From: CBDCYS01 sp965226245
GTDB taxonomy: Bacteria; Acidobacteriota; Terriglobia; Bryobacterales; UBA6623
Direction of reading: 5' to 3'
NCBI GenBank assembly: GCA_965226245.1
Contig: CBDDCL010000015.1
Location: forward strand, 3,596,001 to 3,660,000
Length of the DNA stretch: 64,000 nucleotides
This document shows positions 45,139 to 54,103 of the stretch, in pieces (position 1 is the first letter of the stretch; every line of letters begins with the position of its first letter). The notes below the pieces were generated by a model, which worked only from the letters and a program-made list of their open reading frames with translations, did not search any database and was not told the DNA's origin. The translations under genes and the position numbers were made by a program.

Positions 45139-48099
45139 ATGCCGCCGACGAAAATGACGAGCTACCCTGCCGACCTCGCCGAGCAGTTTCGCAACGAAAT
45201 CGAGGGAGAAGTCCGCTTCGATCAGTACTCGAAAGTTCTCTACAGCACCGATGCCAGCGTCTGGCGGATAGAGCCGATCGGTGTCGTCATCCCCAGGGAC
45301 GCGGCCGACGTGGCTGCAATTGGCCGCATCGCCGCGCGTAACAAAGTGCCGATCCTGCCGCGGGGCGGCGCGACCAGCCTCTCGGGGCAGACCATCGGCC
45401 ACGCCGTCCAGGTCGATTTCGCCAAGTACATGCGCAACATCCTCGAGTGCAACGTCGAGGAACAGTGGGTGCGCTTGCAGCCGGGGGTCGTGCAGGATCA
45501 ACTCAACAACTATCTGCGTCCGATGGGATTCGGGTTCGGCCCCGACACGTCGAGCAGCAGCCGCGCGACGATCGGCGGCATGATCGGCAACAACTCCGCC
45601 GGGTCGCATTCGATCGTTCACGGCAAGACGATCGACCACGTCCTTGAACTCAAAGTCGTGTTGTCGGATGGCTCCGAAGCGGTTTTGAAGCCGGCGGCGG
45701 ATGCAGCAGAGATCGAATCGCGTGCCCGTGCCGGCACCTTCGAAGGCCGTCTCTACCGGGATCTGCTCCAGCTTGGCGAAAGCTACCACGACGAGATTCT
45801 GGCGCGCTTTCCCAAGCTCATGCGCAGGGTGAGCGGCTACAACCTGGATGAGTTGATCCGCAACGGCAACGGCAGCTTCGGCGCTGGTTATTCCAGCCAG
45901 CCTGGCCCGCTCAATCTGGCCAGGATGGTCGTCGGCAGCGAGGGCACCTTCGCCGTCGTCACGGAAGCGAAGGTACGAATCGTTCCTCAACCCAAGAAGA
46001 GGGGCATTCTGATCGTGCACTTCCGCTCGCTGGTCGAGTCGGTCGACCCGTCACAAGAAATCGTCGCGCGCGGGCCATCCGCCGTGGAGTTGATGGACGA
46101 CTTCATTCTCGGCAGCGCCCGCGGCCGCCCCGACTTCGCGCGCCACATGGATTTCGTCGATCCCGACGCCAAGGTCGTGATGATCGTCGAGTTTTACGGC
46201 GACACAGAGCCGGAGGTCAAGGCCAAAATCGATGAGCTGCAGGGCTACTTGCAGCGCAACCGCATCGGGTTCGGGTATTTGGCGGTGACCGACCCCGTTC
46301 AGCAGCAGAACATTTGGAAAGTCCGCAAAGAAGCGCTGGGACTGCTGATGGGCGTTCTCGGTGACAAGAAGCCCATCGCGTTCGTGGAGGATCCGGCGGT
46401 CCCGATTGAAAAGATGGCGGGGTTCGTGCGGGAGTTCCAGAAGATTCTCAGCGATCACGATGCTCGCGGCGGCTATTACGGGCACGCTTCTGTCGGCTGC
46501 CTGCACGTGCGGCCGGCTATCGACATGAAGCAGGCCTCTGAGATCAACAAAGTGCGCGAGATGGGCGAGGAGGTCTGCCGCCTCGTCATGGAGTACGGCG
46601 GCTCGATGAGTGGCGAGCACGGTGACGGAATCGCGCGCGGCAAGTTCAACAAGGTGCTGTTCGGACCCGAAATCTATCAGGCCTTCCTGGAAGCCAAGCG
46701 CATCTTCGATCCGCACAACATCATGAATCCGGGCAAGGTTGTCAACGCCCCCGAGGTCACCGAGAATCTGCGCTGGGGCGCCGATTACCAAACGATCCAG
46801 ATCAAGACCCACCTCGACTTTTCCCGTGAAGGCGGATTCGCGCGCGCCATCGAAATGTGCAACGGCATGGGTGTGTGCCGCAAGAGGGACATCGGAACGA
46901 TGTGTCCCTCCTACCACGCTACGCTCGACGAGGAGCACTCCACTCGAGGCAGGGCCAATGCCTTGCGGGCGGCTCTTTCCGGCGCGCTTGCGCCCGAAGA
47001 GCTGACCTCGAAACGCATGTACGATGTGCTCGACCTGTGTCTCGAGTGCAAGGGCTGCAAGCGCGAGTGCCCGTCCAACGTAGACCTGGCGAAGATCAAG
47101 TACGAGTTCTTGGCGCACTACCACGAGAAGCACGGCACGCCGCTACGCGCCAGGATGTTCGCCGGCATCGAGAACCTCAACAAGTGGGGCAGCCGCTTCG
47201 CCCCGCTTGCCAACGCCGTGATGGGTTTGCATCCCGTCAAGTGGATGCTGCATCAATTCGTGGGCATTGACAGCCGCCGCCAGATGCCTCCGTTTGCGAG
47301 CGAGAGCTTCGAGAAATGGTTTCGCAAGCGCTCCCGGCCAAGCGCCAGCGGGCGTCCCAGGGTCGTGCTCTTCCACGACTGCTTTATGAACTACAACTAC
47401 CCGCAAGTCGGCCACGCCGCCACCGAGCTGCTGGAAAAAGCGGGCTACGAAGTCATCCTGGCCAACAAGAAATGCTGCGGCCGGCCGATGATTTCCAAGG
47501 GGCTCATCGAGGACGCCAAGGCGGTGGCGAATCACAACGTGCGAGAGCTGCAGCCCTATGTGAAGCAGGGCATCCCGGTGCTCGGTTGCGAGCCCAGTTG
47601 CCTGCTCACGCTGCGGGACGACTATCTCGATCTGGTGGAGGGCGCCGGCGTTGAAGGCTCGGCGGTCGAAGAGGTGGCCTCGAACTCTTGGATGGTGGAT
47701 GAGTTTCTGGTCCAGCTCAGCCAGCAAGGGAAATTGGATCTGCGGTTCGACGAAACACCGAAGAAAGTCCTGTTTCACGGGCACTGCCACCAAAAGGCGC
47801 TCATTGGCAGCGCTCCCAGCCTGGAAGCCCTGCGGCTTGTCCCGGGGCTCAGCGTTTCGGAAGTCAACTCAGGTTGCTGTGGCATGGCCGGCTCATTCGG
47901 CTTCGAGAAAGAGCATTACGACCTGTCAGAGAAAATCGGCGGCCAGCGGCTGTTCCCTGCCGTCGAAGCCGCTCCGGTGGAAACCGAGATCGCCGTGACG
48001 GGCGTTTCTTGCCGACAACAGATTAGCCATTTCACCGATCGCACGCCCCGCCATGTCGTCGAGATCTTGCGGGATGCAGTGGTTGAATCGTCCGGCTAG
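45139..48099 (+). CDS. FAD-binding and Fe-S oxidoreductase (GlcD-GlpC fusion, YdiJ/D-2-hydroxyacid dehydrogenase-like)
   Basis: 986 aa. Seen: FAD-binding_4 domain, PIGVVIPRDAADVAAIGRIA and PRGGATSLSGQTIGHAVQVD, then GGMIGNNSAGSHSIVHGKTI, then the FAD-oxidase C domain with SMSGEHGDGIARGKFN. From about residue 570 it has a 4Fe-4S ferredoxin-like module (CNGMGVCRKRDIGTMCPSY; CLECKGCKRECPSNVD), then two CCG domains (NKKCCGRPMISKG; GCCGMAGSFGFEKEHY). Such fusions oxidise D-2-hydroxyacids such as D-lactate, glycolate or D-2-hydroxyglutarate and pass electrons to the respiratory chain. The gene is intact and lies between the inverted repeat arms. Confidence 0.93.
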   Translation: MPPTKMTSYPADLAEQFRNEIEGEVRFDQYSKVLYSTDASVWRIEPIGVVIPRDAADVAAIGRIAARNKVPILPRGGATSLSGQTIGHAVQVDFAKYMRNILECNVEEQWVRLQPGVVQDQLNNYLRPMGFGFGPDTSSSSRATIGGMIGNNSAGSHSIVHGKTIDHVLELKVVLSDGSEAVLKPAADAAEIESRARAGTFEGRLYRDLLQLGESYHDEILARFPKLMRRVSGYNLDELIRNGNGSFGAGYSSQPGPLNLARMVVGSEGTFAVVTEAKVRIVPQPKKRGILIVHFRSLVESVDPSQEIVARGPSAVELMDDFILGSARGRPDFARHMDFVDPDAKVVMIVEFYGDTEPEVKAKIDELQGYLQRNRIGFGYLAVTDPVQQQNIWKVRKEALGLLMGVLGDKKPIAFVEDPAVPIEKMAGFVREFQKILSDHDARGGYYGHASVGCLHVRPAIDMKQASEINKVREMGEEVCRLVMEYGGSMSGEHGDGIARGKFNKVLFGPEIYQAFLEAKRIFDPHNIMNPGKVVNAPEVTENLRWGADYQTIQIKTHLDFSREGGFARAIEMCNGMGVCRKRDIGTMCPSYHATLDEEHSTRGRANALRAALSGALAPEELTSKRMYDVLDLCLECKGCKRECPSNVDLAKIKYEFLAHYHEKHGTPLRARMFAGIENLNKWGSRFAPLANAVMGLHPVKWMLHQFVGIDSRRQMPPFASESFEKWFRKRSRPSASGRPRVVLFHDCFMNYNYPQVGHAATELLEKAGYEVILANKKCCGRPMISKGLIEDAKAVANHNVRELQPYVKQGIPVLGCEPSCLLTLRDDYLDLVEGAGVEGSAVEEVASNSWMVDEFLVQLSQQGKLDLRFDETPKKVLFHGHCHQKALIGSAPSLEALRLVPGLSVSEVNSGCCGMAGSFGFEKEHYDLSEKIGGQRLFPAVEAAPVETEIAVTGVSCRQQISHFTDRTPRHVVEILRDAVVESSG

Positions 48100-48236
48100 C
48101 TGGGGCTCGCCAGCGTTTCAAACCCATCTCGGGTAACCTTACCGCCGCTCCCCGGGATTGTCGTTTTGAAGTGTTGCCGCGGCAACGTTGCGCGGCAGTG
48201 TCTGACCGGCCTTCGGCGCTAGCGGGTGTCCGGACC

Positions 48237-48268
48237 GCTGAGTGTTGATGAGGCTGAGTGTTGATGAG
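48237..48268. repeat. 16-bp tandem duplication over the start of the first EamA gene
   Basis: GCTGAGTGTTGATGAG occurs twice in succession (48237-48252, 48253-48268). It creates several alternative start codons and shifts the reading frame relation between them. Confidence 0.8.
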
Positions 48269-49267
48269 AAGGATGCGCAAATCAAACTCACTTCGAAGAC
48301 GGGCAACGGCTCTAGCACGGAGGGCTCGCCCGTGGGCCTGAAGCCGATCGGGTGGCGCACGGCGCTGATCGCTCTGGGCGCGTGTGTGCTCTGGGGCGGC
48401 AACGTCGTCGCTCTCAAGCTCGGCCTGGGAACTTTTCCGCCGTTCTGGAGCGGCTTCTGGAGGATGTTTGTCGGCGCGCTGACGGTCGGCGTCTGGGCTT
48501 GGGCGCGGGGAAGCTCACTTGCGCCGGGCCGGGAAGAATGGCGTCCGCTGGTGATCCTGAGCGTGCTGTTTACGATCCAAATCACAATGCTGAACTTTGG
48601 GGTGGATTTCACCTCCCCCGCCTACGGAACTGTGCTGCTAAACGCGCACCCTATTTTTGCCAACCTCATCGCACATTTCTTCGTTCCCGAGGACCGTCTT
48701 TCGCCGCGGCGGGTCATCGGTTTGGCTGTTGCGTTTGCCGGCGTCTGCGTCGTCTTCCTGGGCCGGCCAGACAGCTCGTTAGCCGCGTATCCGTTTTGGG
48801 GTAACATACTGGTGACGTTTTCGGCGTTCTTGCTTGGTACCCGGATCGTTTACACTCAGCGGCTGGTCCAAACGATTGACCCGATTCGCCCGGTCTTTTG
48901 GCAGATGGTGCTGTGCTTGCCGCCGTTCCTTGCCGCCGGAGCATTTTGGGAGCAGCCGGCGACGCAGGCGATCGGCTGGGAGGCTGTCGCCGCCATCCTC
49001 TATCAGGGCATGATCATCGCCGGTTTGTGTTTCGTGGTGTGGACCACGCTGCTCAAACACCACAGCCCGGGCAGCCTGTCGATGTTCGGCTTCACATCCC
49101 CGATCTTCGGGATTCTATTCAGCAGCTTGTTCTTCGGCGAAGCATTGACAGCTCGTCTGTGGCTCGGGCTGGCGGCCGTTGCCGCGGGCATCGTACTGGT
49201 GACCACGCGAAAGCAGGCCCCTTTGATCAATCCCGCGGTTCCCGTGCCTCGAGGGGCCGCTCGATGA
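48248..49267 (+). CDS. EamA-family (DMT) transporter 1
   Basis: About 339 aa with ten hydrophobic helices in two EamA repeats. Seen: KPIGWRTALIALGACVLWGG NVVALKLGLG at the first helix, SPAYGTVLLNAHPIFANLIA, then the second repeat with WEAVAAILYQGMIIAGLCFV and FGFTSPIFGILFSSLFFGE. EamA proteins export amino acids, nucleosides or other metabolites. ATG 48248 is chosen; GTG 48242 is an alternative because of the local tandem duplication. First of three paralogues in one operon. Confidence 0.88.
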   Translation: MRLSVDEKDAQIKLTSKTGNGSSTEGSPVGLKPIGWRTALIALGACVLWGGNVVALKLGLGTFPPFWSGFWRMFVGALTVGVWAWARGSSLAPGREEWRPLVILSVLFTIQITMLNFGVDFTSPAYGTVLLNAHPIFANLIAHFFVPEDRLSPRRVIGLAVAFAGVCVVFLGRPDSSLAAYPFWGNILVTFSAFLLGTRIVYTQRLVQTIDPIRPVFWQMVLCLPPFLAAGAFWEQPATQAIGWEAVAAILYQGMIIAGLCFVVWTTLLKHHSPGSLSMFGFTSPIFGILFSSLFFGEALTARLWLGLAAVAAGIVLVTTRKQAPLINPAVPVPRGAAR

Positions 49268-50214
49268 AGCCCCGCGCAACAGCCGGGGTGGAGTTGAAAA
49301 CCGCTCTGGCCGCTCTCGCGATCTCCGCCCTGTGGGGCGGTAACGTCGTCGCCTTGAAGGTCGGCCTGGGGACCTTCCCTCCCTTCTGGAGCGCCTTTTG
49401 GCGTATGCTCACCGGACTTCCCGTGATCGCGGGCTGGGCGCGAGTCCTGGGCTCGCCCCTCAAGCCTGCTTCGGGAGAGTGGAAGTGGCTCATGGTTCTG
49501 GGAGCCGTCTTCGCGGTCCAAATATCGATTCTGAATCTCGGCGTCAATTTGACCTCCGCGGCATACGCGGTTGTGTTGATGAACAGCAACCCGATTTTCA
49601 CGAATCTGGTCGCTCACTTCTTCGTGCCGGGCGACAAGCTCTCCCGGACCCGGGCGCTGGGGCTGGCGATTGCGTTTGCGGGCATCTGTTGCGCCTTTCT
49701 GGGCGAGCCGGAACCGAGGCTCGCTTCCAACCCGTTGCTCGGCAACACACTGGCGACGCTGACGGCAATGATATTCGGCGCGCGCATGGTCTTTACCCAG
49801 CGGCTGGTGCAACGGATCGAACCCCTGCGCGCTATCTTTTGGCAAATCGCTTTTTCGATACCCTGTTTCCTGCTGGCGGCAACCTTGCTGGAGGAGCCTC
49901 TGCGAGGGCCAGTGGACGCGCCGCCGGTCCTCGCCGTGCTCTACCAGGGTGTGATCGTGGCGGGGGGCTGCTTTGTCGTGTGGGTGAAGCTTCTTCGCAA
50001 GACCCCTCCCGGCGTCTTGTCGGTCTTCGCCTTCCCGACTCCGATCTTTGGCGTGATCGCCAGCGCCTTCATTTTTTCCGAGAAACTCGCGCCGGAGCTG
50101 CTGGCGGGTGTCGCGGCTGTCGCCGCCGGCATCCTCATCGTTACCTTGGAGGCGTCGCGCGGACGGACCAGAGAAGGCACGGCCGCCGAGAACATGCCGG
50201 CGGCCGCGCGATAG
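49264..50214 (+). CDS. EamA-family (DMT) transporter 2
   Basis: 316 aa, ten-helix EamA protein. ATG 49264 overlaps the stop of transporter 1 (ATGA), implying translational coupling. Seen: ISALWGGNVVALKVGLGTFP, SAAYAVVLMNSNPIFTNLVA, AVLYQGVIVAGGCFVVWVKL, FAFPTPIFGVIASAFIFSE. From codon ~121 to its end it is duplicated in inverted orientation at 44204-44793; this copy is the full-length one. Confidence 0.88.
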   Translation: MKPRATAGVELKTALAALAISALWGGNVVALKVGLGTFPPFWSAFWRMLTGLPVIAGWARVLGSPLKPASGEWKWLMVLGAVFAVQISILNLGVNLTSAAYAVVLMNSNPIFTNLVAHFFVPGDKLSRTRALGLAIAFAGICCAFLGEPEPRLASNPLLGNTLATLTAMIFGARMVFTQRLVQRIEPLRAIFWQIAFSIPCFLLAATLLEEPLRGPVDAPPVLAVLYQGVIVAGGCFVVWVKLLRKTPPGVLSVFAFPTPIFGVIASAFIFSEKLAPELLAGVAAVAAGILIVTLEASRGRTREGTAAENMPAAAR

Positions 50215-50635
50215 CCTTAACTGCCGGTTGGGACGATCAGACGGTTCGACAAAAGATATCCAGACGCATCAAGATAACGTGAGCCAAACTGGACAACTCA
50301 AACCGATCGGCTGGAAGCCGGCGCTCACCGTGCTCAGCATCAACCTGGTGCGCGGAGGCAACCAAGTAGCCCTCAAGTTCGCTCTGACCGCGCTCGCGCC
50401 ATTTTGGACCGCCTTCGGCCGCATGTCTTGCGGAGCGCTCTCGGTCGGCGCCTGGGCCGCGGTGCGAGGTATCTCCCTGACTCCTCAACGGCGAGAGTGG
50501 CCGGCCTTGCTCAGCCTGGGCGTGATCTTCGCGGTGCAGATCGCCCTCATGCACCACGGCGCGGACTATACCTCGCCCGCTTACGCCACCGTGCTGATGA
50601 ACACCAATCCGATCTTCGCGAACCTTCTCGCCCAC
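49625..50635 (+). repeat. 1,011-bp inverted repeat arm, right copy
   Basis: Right arm of the inverted pair; the left arm is 43783-44793. The 4,831-bp segment between the arms holds the oxidoreductase, transporter 1 and the 5' part of transporter 2. Confidence 0.9.
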
Positions 50636-51241
50636 TACGTTGTTCCGGGAGACCGGCTTTCCTGGTCCCGAGTTGGCGGACTGGCCGTCGCCTTTGGGGG
50701 CATTTGCGGCATCTTCCTGGGCAGGCCCGAATCGCGGCTGGCTCCCAACCCGATCATCGGCAACCTCTTGCTGCTGGCCTCGGCCTCGCTCGTCGGCGCC
50801 CGGACCGTTTACATGCAACGGGTGGTCCAACGGATCGAGCCTGAAAAGACCGCTTTCTGGCAGATGGTGATCTCGTTGCCGTTCTTCCTGGCCGGAACGC
50901 TCTTCGACGATCCAGGAAGCCGGGAGCCGCTGGGGTGGATTCCAATCGCCGCAATCATGTACCAGGGAATCATCGTCGGTGGGGCGGGCTTCACGGTTTG
51001 GGCGCACCTGCTGCGGCGCCACAGCCCCGGAGCATTGACCATGTTCACCTTCACCGTTCCAGTGTTCGGAGTCGCTCTCAGCGCGTGGCTGCTTTCCGAA
51101 GCCGTAACAGCGAGATTGATTCTGGGAGTGGCCGCTGTCGTCAGCGGGATTCTTATCGCAACAAGGCTCTCGCACCCCAGGCTGGGGGCACAGCCCTTGG
51201 GATTGGCCGGCGATCCGGCGATCAAAGAGCTGGAGGATTAA
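50279..51241 (+). CDS. EamA-family (DMT) transporter 3
   Basis: 320 aa from GTG 50279. Seen: KPIGWKPALTVLSINLVRGG, SPAYATVLMNTNPIFANLLA, IAAIMYQGIIVGGAGFTVWA, and FTVPVFGVALSAWLLSEAVT. The first 119 codons lie within the inverted duplicated segment. In place of the usual WGGN segment of the first helix it has VRGGNQVALK, a small divergence that may alter substrate use. It ends the cluster; a long palindrome lies about 110 bp downstream. Confidence 0.88.
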   Translation: MSQTGQLKPIGWKPALTVLSINLVRGGNQVALKFALTALAPFWTAFGRMSCGALSVGAWAAVRGISLTPQRREWPALLSLGVIFAVQIALMHHGADYTSPAYATVLMNTNPIFANLLAHYVVPGDRLSWSRVGGLAVAFGGICGIFLGRPESRLAPNPIIGNLLLLASASLVGARTVYMQRVVQRIEPEKTAFWQMVISLPFFLAGTLFDDPGSREPLGWIPIAAIMYQGIIVGGAGFTVWAHLLRRHSPGALTMFTFTVPVFGVALSAWLLSEAVTARLILGVAAVVSGILIATRLSHPRLGAQPLGLAGDPAIKELED

Positions 51242-51573
51242 CCTGCTTTTCGCCTCGCCACTTGATGAGAATTGCGAGTCAAGCAGTTTCCGAGCCTGAA
51301 CCCAGATCCGCCATAAACCAGTATTCGCAACTCCGAGTTGTTGTCAACCTCCCGTAGCGCGGGGGCTCGGAGAGACCCGCGGCCTTTCGCCCTGCCGCAC
51401 CTCGGGAGTGAAAGGCCGCGGGTCTCTCCGAGCCCCGCGCTACGGATTTTCAAGACGTTGCCGCACGGCTCTATCTAGCCGCCGATGCTACACTGGAACG
51501 CGAGAAACGGCCCAACTGTGTTGAACCGAGCAACGGAGAACGGATCAACCGCTCAACGGATCAACATAAAACA
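51242..51573. other. intergenic region with a long palindrome
   Basis: No gene is supported. The feature of note is the 92-bp inverted-repeat element at 51353-51444. The remainder shows no clear promoter. Confidence 0.6.
51353..51444. repeat. long palindromic element (35-bp stem)
   Basis: Left arm 51353-51388 and right arm 51410-51444 are perfect reverse complements (CGTAGCGCGGGGCTCGGAGA...) except for one extra G in the left arm, with a 21-nt loop. A short T-rich run (GATTTT) follows. It could serve as a terminator for the EamA operon, but its size suggests a dispersed palindromic element. Confidence 0.85.
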
Positions 51574-51900
51574 ATGGAAATCATCTTTTACCAAAAGCCC
51601 AGTTGAACCACCTGCCGCAAAGCGAGAAGTTTCTTGCTCGAGAAAGGTGCTGCATTGCATACCGTTGACCTAAACAAAGGGCTGAGCGTCGAAGAGCTGG
51701 GCCGGCTGATCGGCAAGCGCGACTACCGTCAGTTTCTGAATTCCCGCAACGCCCTCTTCCGCGAGATGGACATGAAGACCAATCCGCCGCCACGAGAGGA
51801 TACCCTCCGGCTCTCAAGGAACGCTTTTGTAATTCCTTTAGTTCCAACAGGGGCTGTTTTTCATGAGGCTCGGTTTACGCCGAAGCTTCGCCCGGAATGA
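51574..51900 (+). CDS. ArsC/Spx-like thioredoxin-fold protein with in-frame TGA at the catalytic Cys (candidate selenoprotein), 3' end truncated
   Basis: Reads MEIIFYQKPS-TGA-TTCRKARSFLLEKG, then LSVEELGRLIGKRDYRQFLN and REMDMKTNPPPRE. Homologues have KPSCTTCRKA here, so the TGA (51604-51606) sits exactly at the first cysteine of the CxxC redox motif while the frame is kept on both sides. A hairpin (CGAGAAG/CTT-G-CTCG, 51623-51640, small loop preceded by G) lies 16 nt past the TGA, in range for a bacterial SECIS. Against this: the C-terminal third (the usual NPNLIRRP region) is gone after about 51815, where the sequence runs into an IS110 relic. It could therefore be a selenocysteine gene cut by an insertion, or a pseudogene with one nonsense change. 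No selA/selB/selC lies in this window. Confidence 0.55.
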
Positions 51901-52105
51901 GTGCGAAGCCGCAGCAGCGGGCCCGCGCTGTGAGCCGGGCCTCGCTTCGTTTGCGCTGACGTTGCTGTTCCCGCAAGAAGACGCCCTCATTGTAAGCCTC
52001 GCCGGTGGTCACTAGGTGGTAGATCATACGCGCCAGTTTGTGCGCGCTCGCCGTCACCGCCGCCGCCAGACCCAGGCGCGCGCGCATGCGACGATGGTGG
52101 TCCCC
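51878..52105 (-). pseudogene. IS110-family transposase C-terminal fragment
   Basis: Minus-strand reading HHRRMRARLGLAAAVTASAH then KLARMIYHLVTTGEAYNEGV and a Q/R-rich tail, typical of the IS110/IS1111 transposase_20 C-terminus. The N-terminal RuvC-like DEDD domain is absent; the fragment starts at about 52105 and stops at 51875. Its junction with the ArsC-like gene suggests it truncated that gene. Confidence 0.75.
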
Positions 52106-52351
52106 CCAAATAGGACTGGTCCTGCGCTAACGACTGCGCCGCCAACCGCCAGGCCACCGCTAGCGGGACTTTACTGCCAAGCGAGCTCGGTTAAGCGGGG
52201 CTGGCGACTAACTCATTGCTGTGTATGAGTTTAGCTCTATCCTCCACCGCGGATTATTGTATTACCCTATTTGTGATCCTCGCTCTCTCCTCTCTTGGCT
52301 TGCGGGTGAACCCTGGTCTCCCCATGTCTGTTGAGTCTGTTGATATTTATC

Positions 52352-52380
52352 TTGACAGCTAAAACATATTCCGCTATAAT
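52352..52380 (+). promoter_or_regulatory. consensus sigma-70 promoter of the transposase
   Basis: TTGACA at 52352-52357 and TATAAT at 52375-52380 with exactly 17 bp between them, a perfect consensus. The transposase ATG is only 14 bp past the -10 box, so the mRNA would have a leader of about 7 nt or none. Confidence 0.75.
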
Positions 52381-52393
52381 TGTATTACCCTAT

Positions 52394-54103
52394 ATGGCCA
52401 GCGTCATCTCCAAACGCAAGGGAAACAAAACCTACTACTACGTCGTTACCAGCGCTCGCGTCAACGGCCAGCCCCGCATCATCAACCAAACCTACCTCGG
52501 CACCGCCGAACGTCTCGCCGCCCTGGTCCGCCAGCAGAGCGCTCCCGTGCCCCTGGCCGCCAGCGCCATCGATCTCGGCCTGCCCGGAGCGCTGTGGCTC
52601 GCCGCCCAACGCTGCGGCGCCTTCGAGGCGCTGCGCTCGCTGTGGCCGCCGCCCCGCTCAGGCCCCTCCACCGCCCACTACCTGCTGCTGGCCGCCATCC
52701 ACCGCATCTGCCGGCCCGGCCCCAAGACCGCCGTGGCCGACTGGTATCGCCGCAGCATCCTGCATTCTGTGTGGGGGTTTGCTCCCGAGCGTTTCAGCTC
52801 GCAAGCCTTTTGGGATTGTTTTGACCGCATTCAAACCAGCCCGGAGTTGAGCGCGGCCGCCGACGATGAACTCGAGCAGGCGCAGTCGCGGCTGCTGGAG
52901 GCCTGGCAGGGCAAGCAACTCCTCAGCCGCCGCGTGCTGGCCTACGACACGATTAACTTTTACACCTGGGTGGCCAGCAGCAACCAGCGCAACCAGCTGG
53001 CGCAACGCGGTCACAACAAGCAGGGGCGGCACAATCTGCGCCAGGTGGGGCTGAGTTACGTGCTCGACGGCGAGCACGGCTTGAGCCTGTGTCATCACCT
53101 GTATCCGGGCAACGTCAGCGACAGCAACGAACTGCCGGCGGTGTTGGAGCGCATTGTGCGTCTGCTGGAGCGGCGCCAGATTCCTCGCGAGACGGTGACG
53201 CTGGTGCTGGACAAGGGAGCGGCGGCGCTGGCGAACACGCTGGAGCTGGAGCAAGCCGGGCTGGGCTGGATCACGGCCTTGCCCTGGAACCAGGCGCCGC
53301 CGGAGTTGCGCCAGCGCCCTAGCGAAGAGTTGACGCCGCTGGGCAGCGCGCAGCCGGGGGTGCGGGCGGCGGCCGAGCGGGCGCTGGTGCACGGCAAAGA
53401 ATATCTCTGCGTGGTGAAGTACTCGGCCTCGTTCGCCAGTGAACAACTGCACAGCTTGAGCACGTCGCTGACCAAGGCCCTGCAATCGCTCAGGCGGCTG
53501 GCGCTGCAGCTGGCCAAGCCCAAAGCGCGCTACACCGAGAAGGGCATTCGCAACCGCATCGGGCGCTGGCTGGCCGCGGCGTTCGTCTCCGAGCTGGTGA
53601 ATTATCAACTCGAGCGGCGCGACGGCCGCTGGCATCTGACATTCGACGTCGACAACGCCGGCCTGCAGCGTCTGCTGGGGGAGCGCCTGGGACGCACCAC
53701 CCTGCTGAGCAATCGTCTGGACTGGAGCGCCGCGCAAGTCGTGGCCGCCTACGGCGGTCAGCAACACATCGAGCGCGTCTTCCGCGGACTCAAAGGCGGC
53801 GACTGGTTAGGCTGGGGGCCGATGTATCACTGGACCGACAGCAAAATCCGGGTGCATGCCTTCTGCTGCATGTTCGGGATCTCGCTGTTGCAGTACCTGC
53901 ACAAGCAGGCCGAGGCGGTCTGGCCGGGGCTCTCGATGGAGGAATTGATCGAGCAACTGCGGCAGATCCAGCAGTTTCAACTGCTCTACCCGCGGCAAGG
54001 GAAAAAAGGGCCGCCCCGAGTGGCCACCATCTTGTCGAAGCAAACTTTGCCCCAACAATGCTTAGCGCAGGCACTGGAGCTAGACCAGCTCAGCGCGAGC
54101 TAG
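52394..54103 (+). CDS. IS1634-type transposase
   Basis: 569-aa DDE transposase of the IS4 superfamily. Seen: an N-terminal ASVISKRKGNKTYYYVVTSA region; VLAYDTINFYTWVAS with the first aspartate; LVLDKGAAALANTLELEQAG with the second; and AAYGGQQHIERVFRGLKGGD with the glutamate in the Y-x2-Q-x2-E-R-F pattern. ATG 52394 is the first methionine giving the family N-terminus. It has essentially no Shine-Dalgarno and likely a very short leader. Confidence 0.92.
   Translation: MASVISKRKGNKTYYYVVTSARVNGQPRIINQTYLGTAERLAALVRQQSAPVPLAASAIDLGLPGALWLAAQRCGAFEALRSLWPPPRSGPSTAHYLLLAAIHRICRPGPKTAVADWYRRSILHSVWGFAPERFSSQAFWDCFDRIQTSPELSAAADDELEQAQSRLLEAWQGKQLLSRRVLAYDTINFYTWVASSNQRNQLAQRGHNKQGRHNLRQVGLSYVLDGEHGLSLCHHLYPGNVSDSNELPAVLERIVRLLERRQIPRETVTLVLDKGAAALANTLELEQAGLGWITALPWNQAPPELRQRPSEELTPLGSAQPGVRAAAERALVHGKEYLCVVKYSASFASEQLHSLSTSLTKALQSLRRLALQLAKPKARYTEKGIRNRIGRWLAAAFVSELVNYQLERRDGRWHLTFDVDNAGLQRLLGERLGRTTLLSNRLDWSAAQVVAAYGGQQHIERVFRGLKGGDWLGWGPMYHWTDSKIRVHAFCCMFGISLLQYLHKQAEAVWPGLSMEELIEQLRQIQQFQLLYPRQGKKGPPRVATILSKQTLPQQCLAQALELDQLSAS

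Noticed and set aside
44905..46020. 371-codon frame antisense to the FAD/Fe-S oxidoreductase
   Set aside because: It is a shadow of the large sense gene, which has clear FAD and Fe-S motifs throughout.
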